A stretch of 64,000 nt of DNA, from NCBI GenBank assembly GCA_934202525.1, contig CAKPYB010000007.1, positions 1 to 64,000 of the forward strand. The letters run 5' to 3'. The stretch is from an uncultured Prevotella sp. GTDB lineage: Bacteria > Bacteroidota > Bacteroidia > Bacteroidales > Bacteroidaceae. A program made the translations under genes and the position numbers. Shown piece by piece: positions 33,811-43,088 of this stretch. Numbering within the stretch: the stretch's first letter is position 1; every line of letters starts with the position of its first letter. A model generated the notes under the pieces. It was not told where the DNA came from, searched no databases, and worked only from the letters and a program-made list of their open reading frames with translations.

Positions 33811-36081
33811 CTACTTATTTTTTGCTGCAAAATTCAATGCACTTCCTGCCTTGAACCATGCTATCTGCGTATCATTATAGGTATGTTCTACCTCAAAACT
33901 GTCTTCAGAGCCATCCTTATGCTTCAGGGTGACGGTGAGTTTAGAACCTGGCGCAAACTCCTTCAAACCTGTCAAAGAGATGCGGTCGTCCTCCTGCACC
34001 TTGTTATAATCATCCTTGTTGCAGAATGTGAGGGCAAGCATACCCTGTTTCTTCAGGTTGGTTTCGTGGATACGGGCGAAACTCTTGGCGAGAATCACCT
34101 TCACATTGAGGAAACGAGGCTCCATGGCTGCGTGCTCACGGGATGAACCTTCACCATAATTATCCTCTGCTACCACGATGCTGCTGATGCCCTTAGCCTT
34201 GTAAGCCTTGGCTGCGGTAGAAACCTCAACATAAGCACCATCCAACTGGTTCTTTACCTTGTTGCTCTCACCGTTAAAGGCGTTTACGGCACCCATCAGA
34301 AGGTTGTCGGAGATGTTCTGCAGATGTCCACGGAACTTCAGCCAAGGACCCGCCATAGAGATATGGTCGGTTGTACATTTGCCCTCGGTCTTGATAAGAA
34401 GCGGCATATCTGTCAGGTCCTTTCCATCCCATGGAGCAAACGGAGCGAGCTTCTGGAGTCGGTTGCTGTCAGGCGCAATAACTACCTCTACGTTGGCATT
34501 TTCTTCGCTTGGGGCGATGAATCCCTTATCCTCTACGGCAAAGCCCTTAGGAGGGAAGGTGAATCCTGTAGGTGCATCGAGCTTCACACTGTTGCCATCC
34601 TTATCTAATAAGGTGTCGGTGGCAGGATTGAAGTCCAGGCGACCAGCGATGGTGAGAGCCACGGTGAGTTCAGGACTGCCGATAAAGGCAAACGTATTAG
34701 GGTTACCATCAGCACGGCGGCGGAAGTTTCGGTTGAAAGAGGTAACAATGGCATTCTTGCGCGAATTATCATCGGTATGACGCTTCCACTGTCCGATGCA
34801 AGGACCGCAGGCATTGGTCATGATGAGGGCTCCAATCTTCTTGAAATCATCAAGGATGCCATCACGCTCGGCTGTATAGCGAATCTGCTCTGAACCCGGG
34901 TTGATGATAAGCTGTCCCTTCACCTCAATACCTTTCTCATAAGCCTGACGGGCAATGCTGGCAGCACGGGCCAAGTCCTGATAAGAAGAGTTGGTACAGC
35001 TACCTACCAATCCTACTTCTACTACCATCGGATAATCGTTGGCAGGACCTTTTGCCTTCATGTGAGAGATTGGTGTGGCTGCATCTGGAGTGAACGGACC
35101 GTTGAGATGAGGTTCCACCTTAGAAAGGTCGATTTCAACAATCTGGTCGTAGAAAGCAGACGGATCTGCCAACACCTCATCATCAGCACGAAGTTCGGCA
35201 GCATTCATCTGTGCGAGAGATGCAATTTCCTCACGGCCTGTCTTGCGGAGATATTCGCTGGCGTTCTGGTCGAATGGGAAGATAGAGCATGTTGCACCCA
35301 GTTCGGCTCCCATGTTACAGATGGTAGCCTTGCCGGTTGTAGAGATGCTGTCCAATCCCTCGCCGAAATATTCGAGGATGGCGTTGGTTCCGCCCTTTAC
35401 GGTAAGGATGCCAAGGATTTCGAGAATCACATCTTTAGGAGTAGCCCAACCAGAGAGTTTGCCTGTGAGATGCACACCGATGAGGCGAGGCATCTTGAGT
35501 TCCCAAGGCTGACCGGTCAACACGTCTACAGCATCAGCACCACCTACACCTACAGCCACCATACCGAGACCGCCGGCATTAGGAGTATGAGAATCAGTAC
35601 CCACCATCATACCTCCAGGGAATGCATAATTTTCGAGCACTACCTGATGGATGATTCCGGCACCCGGTCCCCAGAAGCCGATATGGTATTTCTGAGAAAC
35701 AGACTTCAGGAAGTCATAAACCTCCTTATTAGTCTTGCAAGCCTCAGGAAGATCTTGCGTAGCACCCACATCGGCACGAATCAAGTGATCACAATGTACG
35801 GAAGCAGGTACGGCCACCTTGTCCTTACCCGCATTCATGAACTGCAAGAGCGCCATTTGCGCAGTCGCATCCTGCATCGCCACGCGATTAGGTCGGAAGT
35901 CAACATATTCTACACCTCTTTTATATGGTCGCAACTGTGTTGGGTCGAAAAGATGTGCAAAGAGCACCTTTTCGGCATAAGTAAGAGGTCGTTTCACCGT
36001 AGCCTTAGCCTGGGCTACACTTTCCGAATACGAAGCGTAAAAGCTTCTCAGCATTTCAATGTCCAATATCATCTTGTTCAC
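33811..36081 (-). CDS. acn: Aconitate hydratase
   Basis: Aconitase (756 aa) interconverts citrate and isocitrate. The [4Fe-4S] cysteines lie in GSCTNSSY and [10 protein letters not shown]. The substrate region [24 protein letters not shown] and the swivel-domain motif [18 protein letters not shown] are present. It is the mitochondrial-type aconitase typical of Bacteroidetes. It is the first gene of the acn-gltA pair. Confidence 0.94.
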   Translation of the reverse strand: MNKMILDIEMLRSFYASYSESVAQAKATVKRPLTYAEKVLFAHLFDPTQLRPYKRGVEYVDFRPNRVAMQDATAQMALLQFMNAGKDKVAVPASVHCDHLIRADVGATQDLPEACKTNKEVYDFLKSVSQKYHIGFWGPGAGIIHQVVLENYAFPGGMMVGTDSHTPNAGGLGMVAVGVGGADAVDVLTGQPWELKMPRLIGVHLTGKLSGWATPKDVILEILGILTVKGGTNAILEYFGEGLDSISTTGKATICNMGAELGATCSIFPFDQNASEYLRKTGREEIASLAQMNAAELRADDEVLADPSAFYDQIVEIDLSKVEPHLNGPFTPDAATPISHMKAKGPANDYPMVVEVGLVGSCTNSSYQDLARAASIARQAYEKGIEVKGQLIINPGSEQIRYTAERDGILDDFKKIGALIMTNACGPCIGQWKRHTDDNSRKNAIVTSFNRNFRRRADGNPNTFAFIGSPELTVALTIAGRLDFNPATDTLLDKDGNSVKLDAPTGFTFPPKGFAVEDKGFIAPSEENANVEVVIAPDSNRLQKLAPFAPWDGKDLTDMPLLIKTEGKCTTDHISMAGPWLKFRGHLQNISDNLLMGAVNAFNGESNKVKNQLDGAYVEVSTAAKAYKAKGISSIVVAEDNYGEGSSREHAAMEPRFLNVKVILAKSFARIHETNLKKQGMLALTFCNKDDYNKVQEDDRISLTGLKEFAPGSKLTVTLKHKDGSEDSFEVEHTYNDTQIAWFKAGSALNFAAKNK

Positions 36082-36362
36082 AATTTTAATTAATTATACA
36101 CTCTTTCGAGCAATTCTGTTTGCAAAAATACAACTTTTTCTACAAATAGTAGCATGTTTTACCGAAAATTTATCATTTTGATATGATTTTTCTATTTTTT
36201 GATAATTTTGTTGCATATTTATACGTTAATCACTCTCTTTCTCCAGAAAAACAGGATTATGATATGAAAAGACAAGAATGGCTACGGAAAGGTAGAAAAA
36301 CAGGGAAAAAAGAAAGAAAAGTAAAGAAAAGAGGAGCAAAAATGAAAGAAAAAGCAAAAACT
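36082..36362. other. Intergenic region between acn and trmD
   Basis: Divergent spacer. CAAAAATA at 36123-36130 reads TATTTTTG on the minus strand, a -7 element for acn. The rest is A- and AAAG-rich and encodes only a lysine-rich frame that I do not consider a gene. Confidence 0.5.
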
Positions 36363-36394
36363 TTTGGTGCTCTCCGCATTATTTATTATTTTTG
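36363..36394 (+). promoter_or_regulatory. trmD promoter, nearly leaderless
   Basis: TTTG (36363-36366), then exactly 20 bp, then TATTTTTG (36387-36394), a full match. The ATG at 36403 is 8 bp past the box, leaving a 5' leader of only a few bases. Confidence 0.75.
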
Positions 36395-36402
36395 CAGATG
36401 TT

Positions 36403-37077
36403 ATGAGAATAGACATTATTACAGTATTACCAGAGATGCTGGAGGGATTCTTCAATGAGTCCATTCTAGCACGTGCGCAGAAGAAGGGTCTAGCGGAGAT
36501 TCATCTGCACAACCTGCGTGACTACACATTAGATAAATGGAAGCGTGTGGACGACTATCCATACGGCGGAAGTGCCGGCATGGTGATGCAATGTGAACCA
36601 ATAGACCGCTGCATTGCTGCACTGAAGGCAGAGCGCGAGTATGATGACGTGATTTATGTTTCGCCAGATGGTGAAACTTTCAACCAGAAGATAGCCAACG
36701 AAATGTCGATGCAGGGTAACCTCATCATCCTCTGCGGTCACTACAAGGGTATTGACCAGCGTGTGCGCGACCATCTCATTACCCGAGAAATCAGTGTAGG
36801 TGATTATGTGCTGACGGGTGGCGAACTTGCTGCAGCCATCATCTCAGATGCCGTCATCCGACTGGTTCCGGGTGTCATCAGCGATGAACAGAGTGCACTT
36901 TCCGACTGTTTCCAGGACGACATTCTTGCCGCCCCTATCTATACCCGTCCTGCCGACTACAAGGGATGGAAGGTTCCGGAGATTCTGCTCAGCGGCAATG
37001 AAGCCAAGATTCGCCAGTGGGAATTCGACCAGGCCATGGAAAGAACCAAGCGCCTGCGCCCTGACCTGCTGAAATAA
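36403..37077 (+). CDS. trmD: tRNA (guanine37-N1)-methyltransferase
   Basis: TrmD (224 aa) methylates G37 of tRNAs to prevent frameshifting. Start [15 protein letters not shown] is the family start. The knot region has [23 protein letters not shown] and the [10 protein letters not shown] loop that binds SAM. In many bacteria it sits in the rpsP-rimM-trmD-rplS operon; here it is alone with its own promoter. Confidence 0.96.
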   Translation: MRIDIITVLPEMLEGFFNESILARAQKKGLAEIHLHNLRDYTLDKWKRVDDYPYGGSAGMVMQCEPIDRCIAALKAEREYDDVIYVSPDGETFNQKIANEMSMQGNLIILCGHYKGIDQRVRDHLITREISVGDYVLTGGELAAAIISDAVIRLVPGVISDEQSALSDCFQDDILAAPIYTRPADYKGWKVPEILLSGNEAKIRQWEFDQAMERTKRLRPDLLK

Positions 37078-37108
37078 GAAGAAATCATTGCTGATTACTA
37101 TCATACCC

Positions 37109-37160
37109 AGAACGGTGATTTTTAGGCACGGTGTAATCCGTTTCTAAAAATCACCGTTCT
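37109..37160. terminator. Perfect 17-bp hairpin between convergent genes
   Basis: AGAACGGTGATTTTTAG (37109-37125) and its exact complement (37144-37160) flank an 18-nt loop. There is no T-run outside the stem, but it lies between the ends of trmD and the patatin gene, so bidirectional termination is likely. Confidence 0.65.
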
Positions 37161-37222
37161 ACTCATTCTCAAGCCATATACTAAAACTCTACACCTTATT
37201 TATCAACTACACCTTATTAATA

Positions 37223-38074
37223 TTATTCTTTTTCTACGCATTTTTCGCAGAAAGCCTCACCCAGCATGAAACCTTCTTCGTAGAGGCGTTCCAGTTTATC
37301 GGTATCCTTCTCTATTCTGCCAACTTCCAACGGACGGATTGGACGGATACAGGTAATCTTACCCGCAGCCTCCAGATCATCTACAAGCTGGATCTGTTCG
37401 TTATAAGCCCGATGGCGGTGACTCAGAGCCACACGCAGGCGAGGATAGTTCTTATATAAATAAGGTATCTTATGGTCTTTGCCCATATCACGCCATCCTT
37501 TGTTGCGAGTCAGGACAACCACATTGTGTTGCCACCCCATGTCAATGGCGTGCTGTACCGGAATACTGTCCGCAATACCACCATCCAACATCGGAATGCC
37601 ATCCACTTCCACAATCTTGCTCACATATGGCAAACTGCTGGAAGCACGCACAACATCCAGTGCACGCTGCCTGTCATGATTCTCGGAAAGATACATAGCC
37701 TTGCCCGTAAGACAATTGGTAGTAACCATCTCGAAACCATCGGCATACTTAAAATAGGTATCAAAATCGAAAGGCAAGAGCTGGTTCGGAAACTTATCGT
37801 AGAGCAATTTGCGGTCGAAGATACACCCCTGAGTCACCAGATGGCGAATACCGATATACTGGTATCGGGCCAGATAATCGATGTTAGAGATACGGGCACG
37901 CCGAGGTTGGCGGCTCATATACGACATGCCATTACATGCCCCAGCCGATACAGCCACCGTATAAGGGAAATGAACATCATGCTTCATGAAGGCATCTAGT
38001 ACCCCACTGGTGAAGACCCCTCGCATGCCTCCTCCCTCAAGAACCAAACCTGTTGTTTTCAAATTCAATTTCAT
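37223..38074 (-). CDS. Patatin-like phospholipase
   Basis: A 283-aa cytoplasmic patatin-family hydrolase with a Ser-Asp dyad. The oxyanion loop is LEGGGMRGVFTSG, the nucleophile Ser lies in VSAGACNG and the catalytic Asp in LDGGIADSIP. The motif before Ser is V instead of the usual G of GxSxG, as in the YjjU-like subgroup, which this protein resembles in length and ending. The substrate is unknown, probably phospholipid or another lipid ester. Confidence 0.88.
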   Translation of the reverse strand: MKLNLKTTGLVLEGGGMRGVFTSGVLDAFMKHDVHFPYTVAVSAGACNGMSYMSRQPRRARISNIDYLARYQYIGIRHLVTQGCIFDRKLLYDKFPNQLLPFDFDTYFKYADGFEMVTTNCLTGKAMYLSENHDRQRALDVVRASSSLPYVSKIVEVDGIPMLDGGIADSIPVQHAIDMGWQHNVVVLTRNKGWRDMGKDHKIPYLYKNYPRLRVALSHRHRAYNEQIQLVDDLEAAGKITCIRPIRPLEVGRIEKDTDKLERLYEEGFMLGEAFCEKCVEKE

Positions 38075-38205
38075 AACACACTCTCTGCTTTTAAAATTCT
38101 GAAAATAATTATATTTTGCTCACAGCATAGACAATTTTCTTACATTTTGTCTAGCAAAAAGCCGTTTTTATATTAATTATTTATAAATTTACGCGTTTTA
38201 TTCAA

Positions 38206-38262
38206 TTTTGCTTGCAAAGATACGTATTTTTTGGGAAATAATTGCTAACTTTGCAAGCAAAA
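38206..38262. promoter_or_regulatory. Mirror-image divergent promoters for patatin and pepP
   Basis: TTTTGCTTGCAAAG (38206-38219) and CTTTGCAAGCAAAA (38249-38262) are a perfect 14-bp inverted repeat. Each arm carries half of a -7 element: TATCTTTG toward patatin (38215-38222, minus) and TAACTTTG toward pepP (38246-38253). So both transcripts would begin with the same bases. It could be a shared operator. Confidence 0.6.
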
Positions 38263-38282
38263 TAATGTAAAATACTAAAAAT

Positions 38283-39689
38283 ATGTTCAGCAAAGAGACT
38301 TACATCAGCCGCAGACAGGAGCTGAAGAAGCTTGTGAAAAGCGGCGTAATTATACTTTTCGGAAACAACAATTCACCATGTAATTTCCCTAATAACGGAT
38401 ATTACCCTTTCCGTCAGGACTCGACATTCCTCTATTATTTCGGATTGCAGCGCGACGGTCTGGTAGGTGTGATAGATATAGACAACGATATTGAAACCCT
38501 GATTGGCGACGACATCGACCTCGTAGACATCGTATGGTACGGAAGCGTTGACAGTGTTCACGATCTTGCAGCGCAGGTAGGCGTTCACAACTCAGCACCT
38601 ATGAAAACGCTCAAGACTATCTGCAACGACGCCATGTCGAAGAAGCGCAAGATTCATTTCCTGCCACCTTACCGCTACGACATCAAGCTGCAGGTATTCG
38701 ACCTTCTGGGCATCCATCCTAACCAGCAGAAAGAAGAGGCCAGCATGGACCTCATCAAGGCTGTTGTGAAGATGCGTTCAACTAAGACCCAGGAAGAAAT
38801 CGAGGAATTGGAGCGTGCTGCTGTCATCGGATACAAGATGCATACCACAGCGATGAAGCTCGTACGTCCGGGTGTGACAGAAAAATATGTTGCAGGTCAG
38901 GTAAGCGGCATTGCCCACTCTTACGGAGCCATGGTCAGTTTCCCAACCATCTTCAGTCAGCACGGTGAAATTCAGCATGGTTATCCATCTATGAATGTAC
39001 TGGAAGAAGGCAGACTGGCACTCTGTGATGCAGGTGCAGAAACTATGAACAACTACTGTTCAGACAACACCCGCACCATGCCGGTGAGCGGAAAGTTCAG
39101 CCAGCGCCAGTTGGAAATCTACTCTATTGTAGAAGAATGCCACGACCATGCACTGGATGTAGCCAAGCCAGGCGTAAAATGGGCAGACGTACACTTCTCT
39201 GTTTGCCGTCTGCTCTTCGACCGCATGAAGGAACTCGGACTTGCAAAGGGTGATACAGAAGAGGCTGTAAAGGCTGGAGCACACGCCATGTTCCTGCCTC
39301 ATGGTTTGGGCCACATGATGGGAATGGATGTTCACGACATGGAGAACCTCGACCAGATTAACGTTGGTTTCGACGAAGAGGTACGCCCTAATCTGGAGCA
39401 ATTCGGTACCAACTGCCTGCGTATGGGTCGCCGTCTGCAGGAAGGTTTCGTGGTAACCGACGAGCCGGGAGTTTACTTCATCCCTGCCCTCATCGACGAC
39501 TGGAAGGCATCCGGTCACTGTGCAGAATTCCTCAACTTCGACAAGATTGAGACCTATAAAGATTTCGGTGGTATCCGAATTGAGGACGATGTACTCATCA
39601 CCAAAGATAGTTGCAGATTCCTGGGCAAAGACCGCATACCTTATCATCCAAAAGATGTTGAGGAGTTCATGGCAGCCAACAAGGAATAA
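38283..39689 (+). CDS. pepP: Xaa-Pro aminopeptidase (M24B)
   Basis: A 468-aa dinuclear metallopeptidase that removes an N-terminal residue before Pro. The metal ligands are visible: Asp in CDAGAET, Asp in YCSDNTRT, His in LPHGLGHMMGMDVHD, Glu in VTDEPGVYF and Glu in GGIRIEDDVLI. The N-terminal AMP-N domain (QELKKLVKSGVIILFGNNNSPCNF) is present. It is cytoplasmic. pepC follows after 83 bp on the same strand, suggesting a peptide-breakdown pair. Confidence 0.93.
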   Translation: MFSKETYISRRQELKKLVKSGVIILFGNNNSPCNFPNNGYYPFRQDSTFLYYFGLQRDGLVGVIDIDNDIETLIGDDIDLVDIVWYGSVDSVHDLAAQVGVHNSAPMKTLKTICNDAMSKKRKIHFLPPYRYDIKLQVFDLLGIHPNQQKEEASMDLIKAVVKMRSTKTQEEIEELERAAVIGYKMHTTAMKLVRPGVTEKYVAGQVSGIAHSYGAMVSFPTIFSQHGEIQHGYPSMNVLEEGRLALCDAGAETMNNYCSDNTRTMPVSGKFSQRQLEIYSIVEECHDHALDVAKPGVKWADVHFSVCRLLFDRMKELGLAKGDTEEAVKAGAHAMFLPHGLGHMMGMDVHDMENLDQINVGFDEEVRPNLEQFGTNCLRMGRRLQEGFVVTDEPGVYFIPALIDDWKASGHCAEFLNFDKIETYKDFGGIRIEDDVLITKDSCRFLGKDRIPYHPKDVEEFMAANKE

Positions 39690-39772
39690 AATTTCTGAAA
39701 GAGAAATCATTTCTGAAAAAGGAATCAGAGAGAAGATATAACAAGAACATTAATATAAAGAGAAAAGAATTC

Positions 39773-40984
39773 ATGAAGAAAACTATGATTGTTGCAGCCT
39801 TGATGGCTTTGGTAGCCACAGGAGCAAATGCGAAGAAAGCTGCAGACTCTGCAGAAGTAGCAAAGAACAAACCTGTATTTACTGTAGTAAAGCAGAATCC
39901 TATCACTAGCATCAAGGACCAGAACCGCAGTGGTACGTGCTGGGCTTACTCTACCCTCAGCTACTTCGAGAGCGAAATCTTGAAGAAGACAGGCAAGACC
40001 TACGACCTCAGCGAAATGTTCGTAGCCAACAAGACTTATATGGACCGCGCCACAGTGGCTGTAAGAATGCACGGCGACGTGAGCTTCTCTGAGGGTGGTA
40101 GCGCCTACGATGTACTCTATGCTTTGCAGCACTATGGTATTGTACCTGAGTCTGCCATGCCTGCACCAGGTTCATTGACAGGTGACTCTTTGGCTAACTT
40201 CGGTGAGTTCTTCAATGTAATGACTCCATACGTAGAGGCAGTAGCAAAGAGCACAGCTAAGAAGCTTTCTCCAGCCTGGAAGAGCGGTCTTCAGGGCATC
40301 ATCGACTCTTACATCGGTAAGGCTCCTGAGAAGTTTACATACGAGGGCAAGCAGTATACTCCACAGAGCTTCTGCCAGAGCCTCGGTTTGAATCTTGATG
40401 ATTATGTAACCATTACCAGCTACACCCACCACCCAATGTGGAGCAAGTTTGCTGTTGAGGTACAGGATAACTGGCGCTGGCCTTTGAGTTACAACGTTCC
40501 TATAGAAGACATCTGCAAGATCATCGACAACGCTGTAAACAACGGTTACACAGTAGCTTGGGGCGGTGACGTAACAGAAGATGGTTTCACTCGCAAGGGC
40601 CTCGGTATCGCTTACGACGTAAAGAAGGTTCGCTCTATGGCCGGTACAGATGCTGACCATTGGTTCAAGCTCTCTAAGGACGAGAAGAAGGAGAAGTTTG
40701 ATTCTCTCGGCGTAAATGCTCCTGAGATTGTTCCTACACAGGCTATGCGTCAGGAAGCATTCGACAATTGGGAGACAACTGACGACCACGGTATGCACAT
40801 CTACGGTATCGCTAAGGATCAGAACGGCAAGGAGTACTACATGGTTAAGAACTCTTGGGGCGAGTATGGTGACTACAAGGGAACCTGGTACATGACCAAG
40901 GCTTTCGTAGCTTACAAGACTATGGACTTCATGGTAAACAAGAACGCCCTTCCTAAGGACATCCGCAAGAAGCTCGGAATCTAG
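39773..40984 (+). CDS. Exported C1-family aminopeptidase (PepC/bleomycin hydrolase-like)
   Basis: A 403-aa papain-type cysteine peptidase. A signal peptide (MKKTMIVAALMALVATGANA) indicates export, unlike most cytoplasmic bleomycin hydrolases. The catalytic Cys lies in NRSGTCWAYSTLSY, the His in DDHGMHIYGIA and the Asn in MVKNSWGEYG. The C-terminal region has the bleomycin-hydrolase-like ending. A terminator follows. Confidence 0.9.
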   Translation: MKKTMIVAALMALVATGANAKKAADSAEVAKNKPVFTVVKQNPITSIKDQNRSGTCWAYSTLSYFESEILKKTGKTYDLSEMFVANKTYMDRATVAVRMHGDVSFSEGGSAYDVLYALQHYGIVPESAMPAPGSLTGDSLANFGEFFNVMTPYVEAVAKSTAKKLSPAWKSGLQGIIDSYIGKAPEKFTYEGKQYTPQSFCQSLGLNLDDYVTITSYTHHPMWSKFAVEVQDNWRWPLSYNVPIEDICKIIDNAVNNGYTVAWGGDVTEDGFTRKGLGIAYDVKKVRSMAGTDADHWFKLSKDEKKEKFDSLGVNAPEIVPTQAMRQEAFDNWETTDDHGMHIYGIAKDQNGKEYYMVKNSWGEYGDYKGTWYMTKAFVAYKTMDFMVNKNALPKDIRKKLGI

Positions 40985-41064
40985 GAGAGTTTTAATAGTT
41001 AAAAGTTATAGTTAACAGTCTATAGGTTTTCTATGGACATTCTCCTAAACAAAAATATTCAAGG

Positions 41065-41096
41065 GGCAGCAAACCGATGAGTTTGCTGCCTTTTTT
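41065..41096 (+). terminator. Terminator after the C1 peptidase
   Basis: GGCAGCAAAC and GTTTGCTGCC form a perfect 10-bp stem with a 6-nt loop, followed by six T. Confidence 0.95.
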
Positions 41097-41216
41097 GTTG
41101 CCAAGAAAATCTCTTATTCACTTATTTTGGGTTGCCAACAAGTCTTATTTTTACTTATTTCTAGGTAATTTAATAAAATTCCTCCCTAAACATTTCCTTT
41201 TGTCATTTTATTTTCG

Positions 41217-41224
41217 TAACTTTG
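41217..41224 (+). promoter_or_regulatory. recJ -7 promoter element
   Basis: TAACTTTG is a consensus -7 box 26 bp before the recJ start. TTTG at 41199 is closer than the usual 20 bp. Confidence 0.45.
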
Positions 41225-41249
41225 GGGGCAGAAATAAAAAATAATTAAA

Positions 41250-42971
41250 ATGCATTTTAAATGGAATTACGAATCACCAACACCTGAACAGCAAAAAGCA
41301 GCTGAAGAATTAGGCGCCAAGCTAAATATGAGCCCAGTTCTTGCCCATTTGCTCATCAAGCGCGAGATTACGACAGAGTCTGCAGCCAAACGGTTCTTCC
41401 GTCCACAACTCTCAGATCTCATCAATCCATTCCTGATGAAAGACATGGATATTGCCGTAGACCGCCTGAACGATGCTATGGGTAGAAAGGAACGTATCCT
41501 TGTTTACGGAGACTATGACGTAGACGGATGCACCGCCGTTGCCCTGGTGTACAAATTCTTGCAGCAATTCTATTCAAACATCGACTACTACATTCCCGAC
41601 CGCTACGACGAAGGTTACGGAGTGAGTAAGAAAGGAATAGATTTTGCTCATCAGACTGGTGTAAAACTGATTATTATTCTAGACTGCGGAATCAAGGCTA
41701 TTCAGGAGATAGAATATGCCAAGAGTCTGGGAATAGACTTCATCATCTGCGACCATCACGTTCCTGACGATGTGATGCCACCTGCTGTGGCCATACTCAA
41801 TCCGAAGCGTCCTGACGATCCATTCCCATTCAAGCATCTCTGCGGATGCGGTGTAGGATTCAAGTTTATGCAGGCTTTTGCCAAGAACAACAACATTCCG
41901 TTCTCCAGGCTCATTCCTCTGCTCGACTTCTGCGCCGTGAGTATTGCTGCCGACATTGTGCCGGTGGTAGATGAGAACAGAATACTCGCCTTCCATGGTC
42001 TTAAGTTGCTGAATACCAACCCAAGTATCGGTCTGAAATCCATCATCGACATCTGCGGACTGAACGGACGCGAGCTCTCTATGAGCGATATTGTGTTCAA
42101 GATTGGTCCCCGCATCAATGCTTCAGGCAGAATGGAGAACGGCAAGCTGAGCGTAGATCTGCTAGTAGAAAGAGACTATTCTTCAGCCCTGCGCATGGCA
42201 AGACATATCAATGAGTACAATGAGCAGCGCAAAGACATAGACAAGCAGATGACTGAAGAAGCCAACGGCATCGTATCGCGTCTGGAAAGCATGAAACACA
42301 ACTCCAGCATCGTGCTCTATGATGAAGGCTGGAAAAAGGGAGTCATTGGCATTGTTGCTTCCCGACTCACCGAAATCTACTTCCGCCCTACCATTGTTCT
42401 GACCCGGGATGGTGATATGGCTACAGGTTCAGCACGTAGCGTAACGGGATTTGACATCTACTCAGCCATCAAGAGTTGCCGTGACCTCCTGCTCAATTTC
42501 GGTGGTCATACCTATGCTGCCGGACTTACCTTGAAGTGGGATAAGGTTAGAGAGTTCAGAGACAGGTTCCAGCATTATGTAGAAGAGCATATTTCGCCTC
42601 AACAGACAGAACCGATGCTCAACATAGATGCTGAAATTGACTTTAAAGACATTACCAAGCATCTGCAGGCCGACTTGAAGCGCTTCTCTCCTTTCGGTCC
42701 ATGTAACCAGAAACCTATTTTCTGCACCAACCGGGTATATGATTATGGTACCAGCAAGGTGGTGGGCAGAGAACAGGAACACATCAAGTTGGAACTGGTA
42801 GACTCAAAATCGAGCACGGTCTTAAACGGCATCGCTTTCGGTCAGAGTGCAGCTGCCCGCTACATCAAGAGTAAGCGAAGTTTCGACATAGCCTTCACCA
42901 TAGAAGAGAATATTTTTAAGAAAAACCAAGTTCAACTTCAGATAGAAGACATCCGTCCAAACGAAGGATGA
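41250..42971 (+). CDS. recJ: Single-stranded-DNA-specific exonuclease RecJ
   Basis: RecJ (573 aa) degrades single-stranded DNA 5' to 3' in recombination and mismatch repair. The DHH phosphoesterase motifs are VYGDYDVDGCTAVAL (motif I), DCGIKA, CDHHVPD (motif III, giving the family its name) and the DHHA1 motif GGHTYAAGLTL. The length is typical. The neighbour recQ, 118 bp downstream, acts with RecJ in the RecF pathway, so the pairing is meaningful. Confidence 0.95.
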   Translation: MHFKWNYESPTPEQQKAAEELGAKLNMSPVLAHLLIKREITTESAAKRFFRPQLSDLINPFLMKDMDIAVDRLNDAMGRKERILVYGDYDVDGCTAVALVYKFLQQFYSNIDYYIPDRYDEGYGVSKKGIDFAHQTGVKLIIILDCGIKAIQEIEYAKSLGIDFIICDHHVPDDVMPPAVAILNPKRPDDPFPFKHLCGCGVGFKFMQAFAKNNNIPFSRLIPLLDFCAVSIAADIVPVVDENRILAFHGLKLLNTNPSIGLKSIIDICGLNGRELSMSDIVFKIGPRINASGRMENGKLSVDLLVERDYSSALRMARHINEYNEQRKDIDKQMTEEANGIVSRLESMKHNSSIVLYDEGWKKGVIGIVASRLTEIYFRPTIVLTRDGDMATGSARSVTGFDIYSAIKSCRDLLLNFGGHTYAAGLTLKWDKVREFRDRFQHYVEEHISPQQTEPMLNIDAEIDFKDITKHLQADLKRFSPFGPCNQKPIFCTNRVYDYGTSKVVGREQEHIKLELVDSKSSTVLNGIAFGQSAAARYIKSKRSFDIAFTIEENIFKKNQVQLQIEDIRPNEG

Positions 42972-43088
42972 GGTACTTAGCCCTATGCATGGATTAGGCA
43001 CTGATTACTCGGATTACACGGATTTGTAGAGCAAATCCGTCAGGACGCGCAAAAGCATCGAAATCTGCAAGGGCAAAAGTTTCAAAAA

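Noticed and set aside
36183..36458. 91-aa plus-strand ORF before trmD
   Set aside because: Lysine-rich translation of an AAAG-rich spacer that overlaps the trmD promoter and start.
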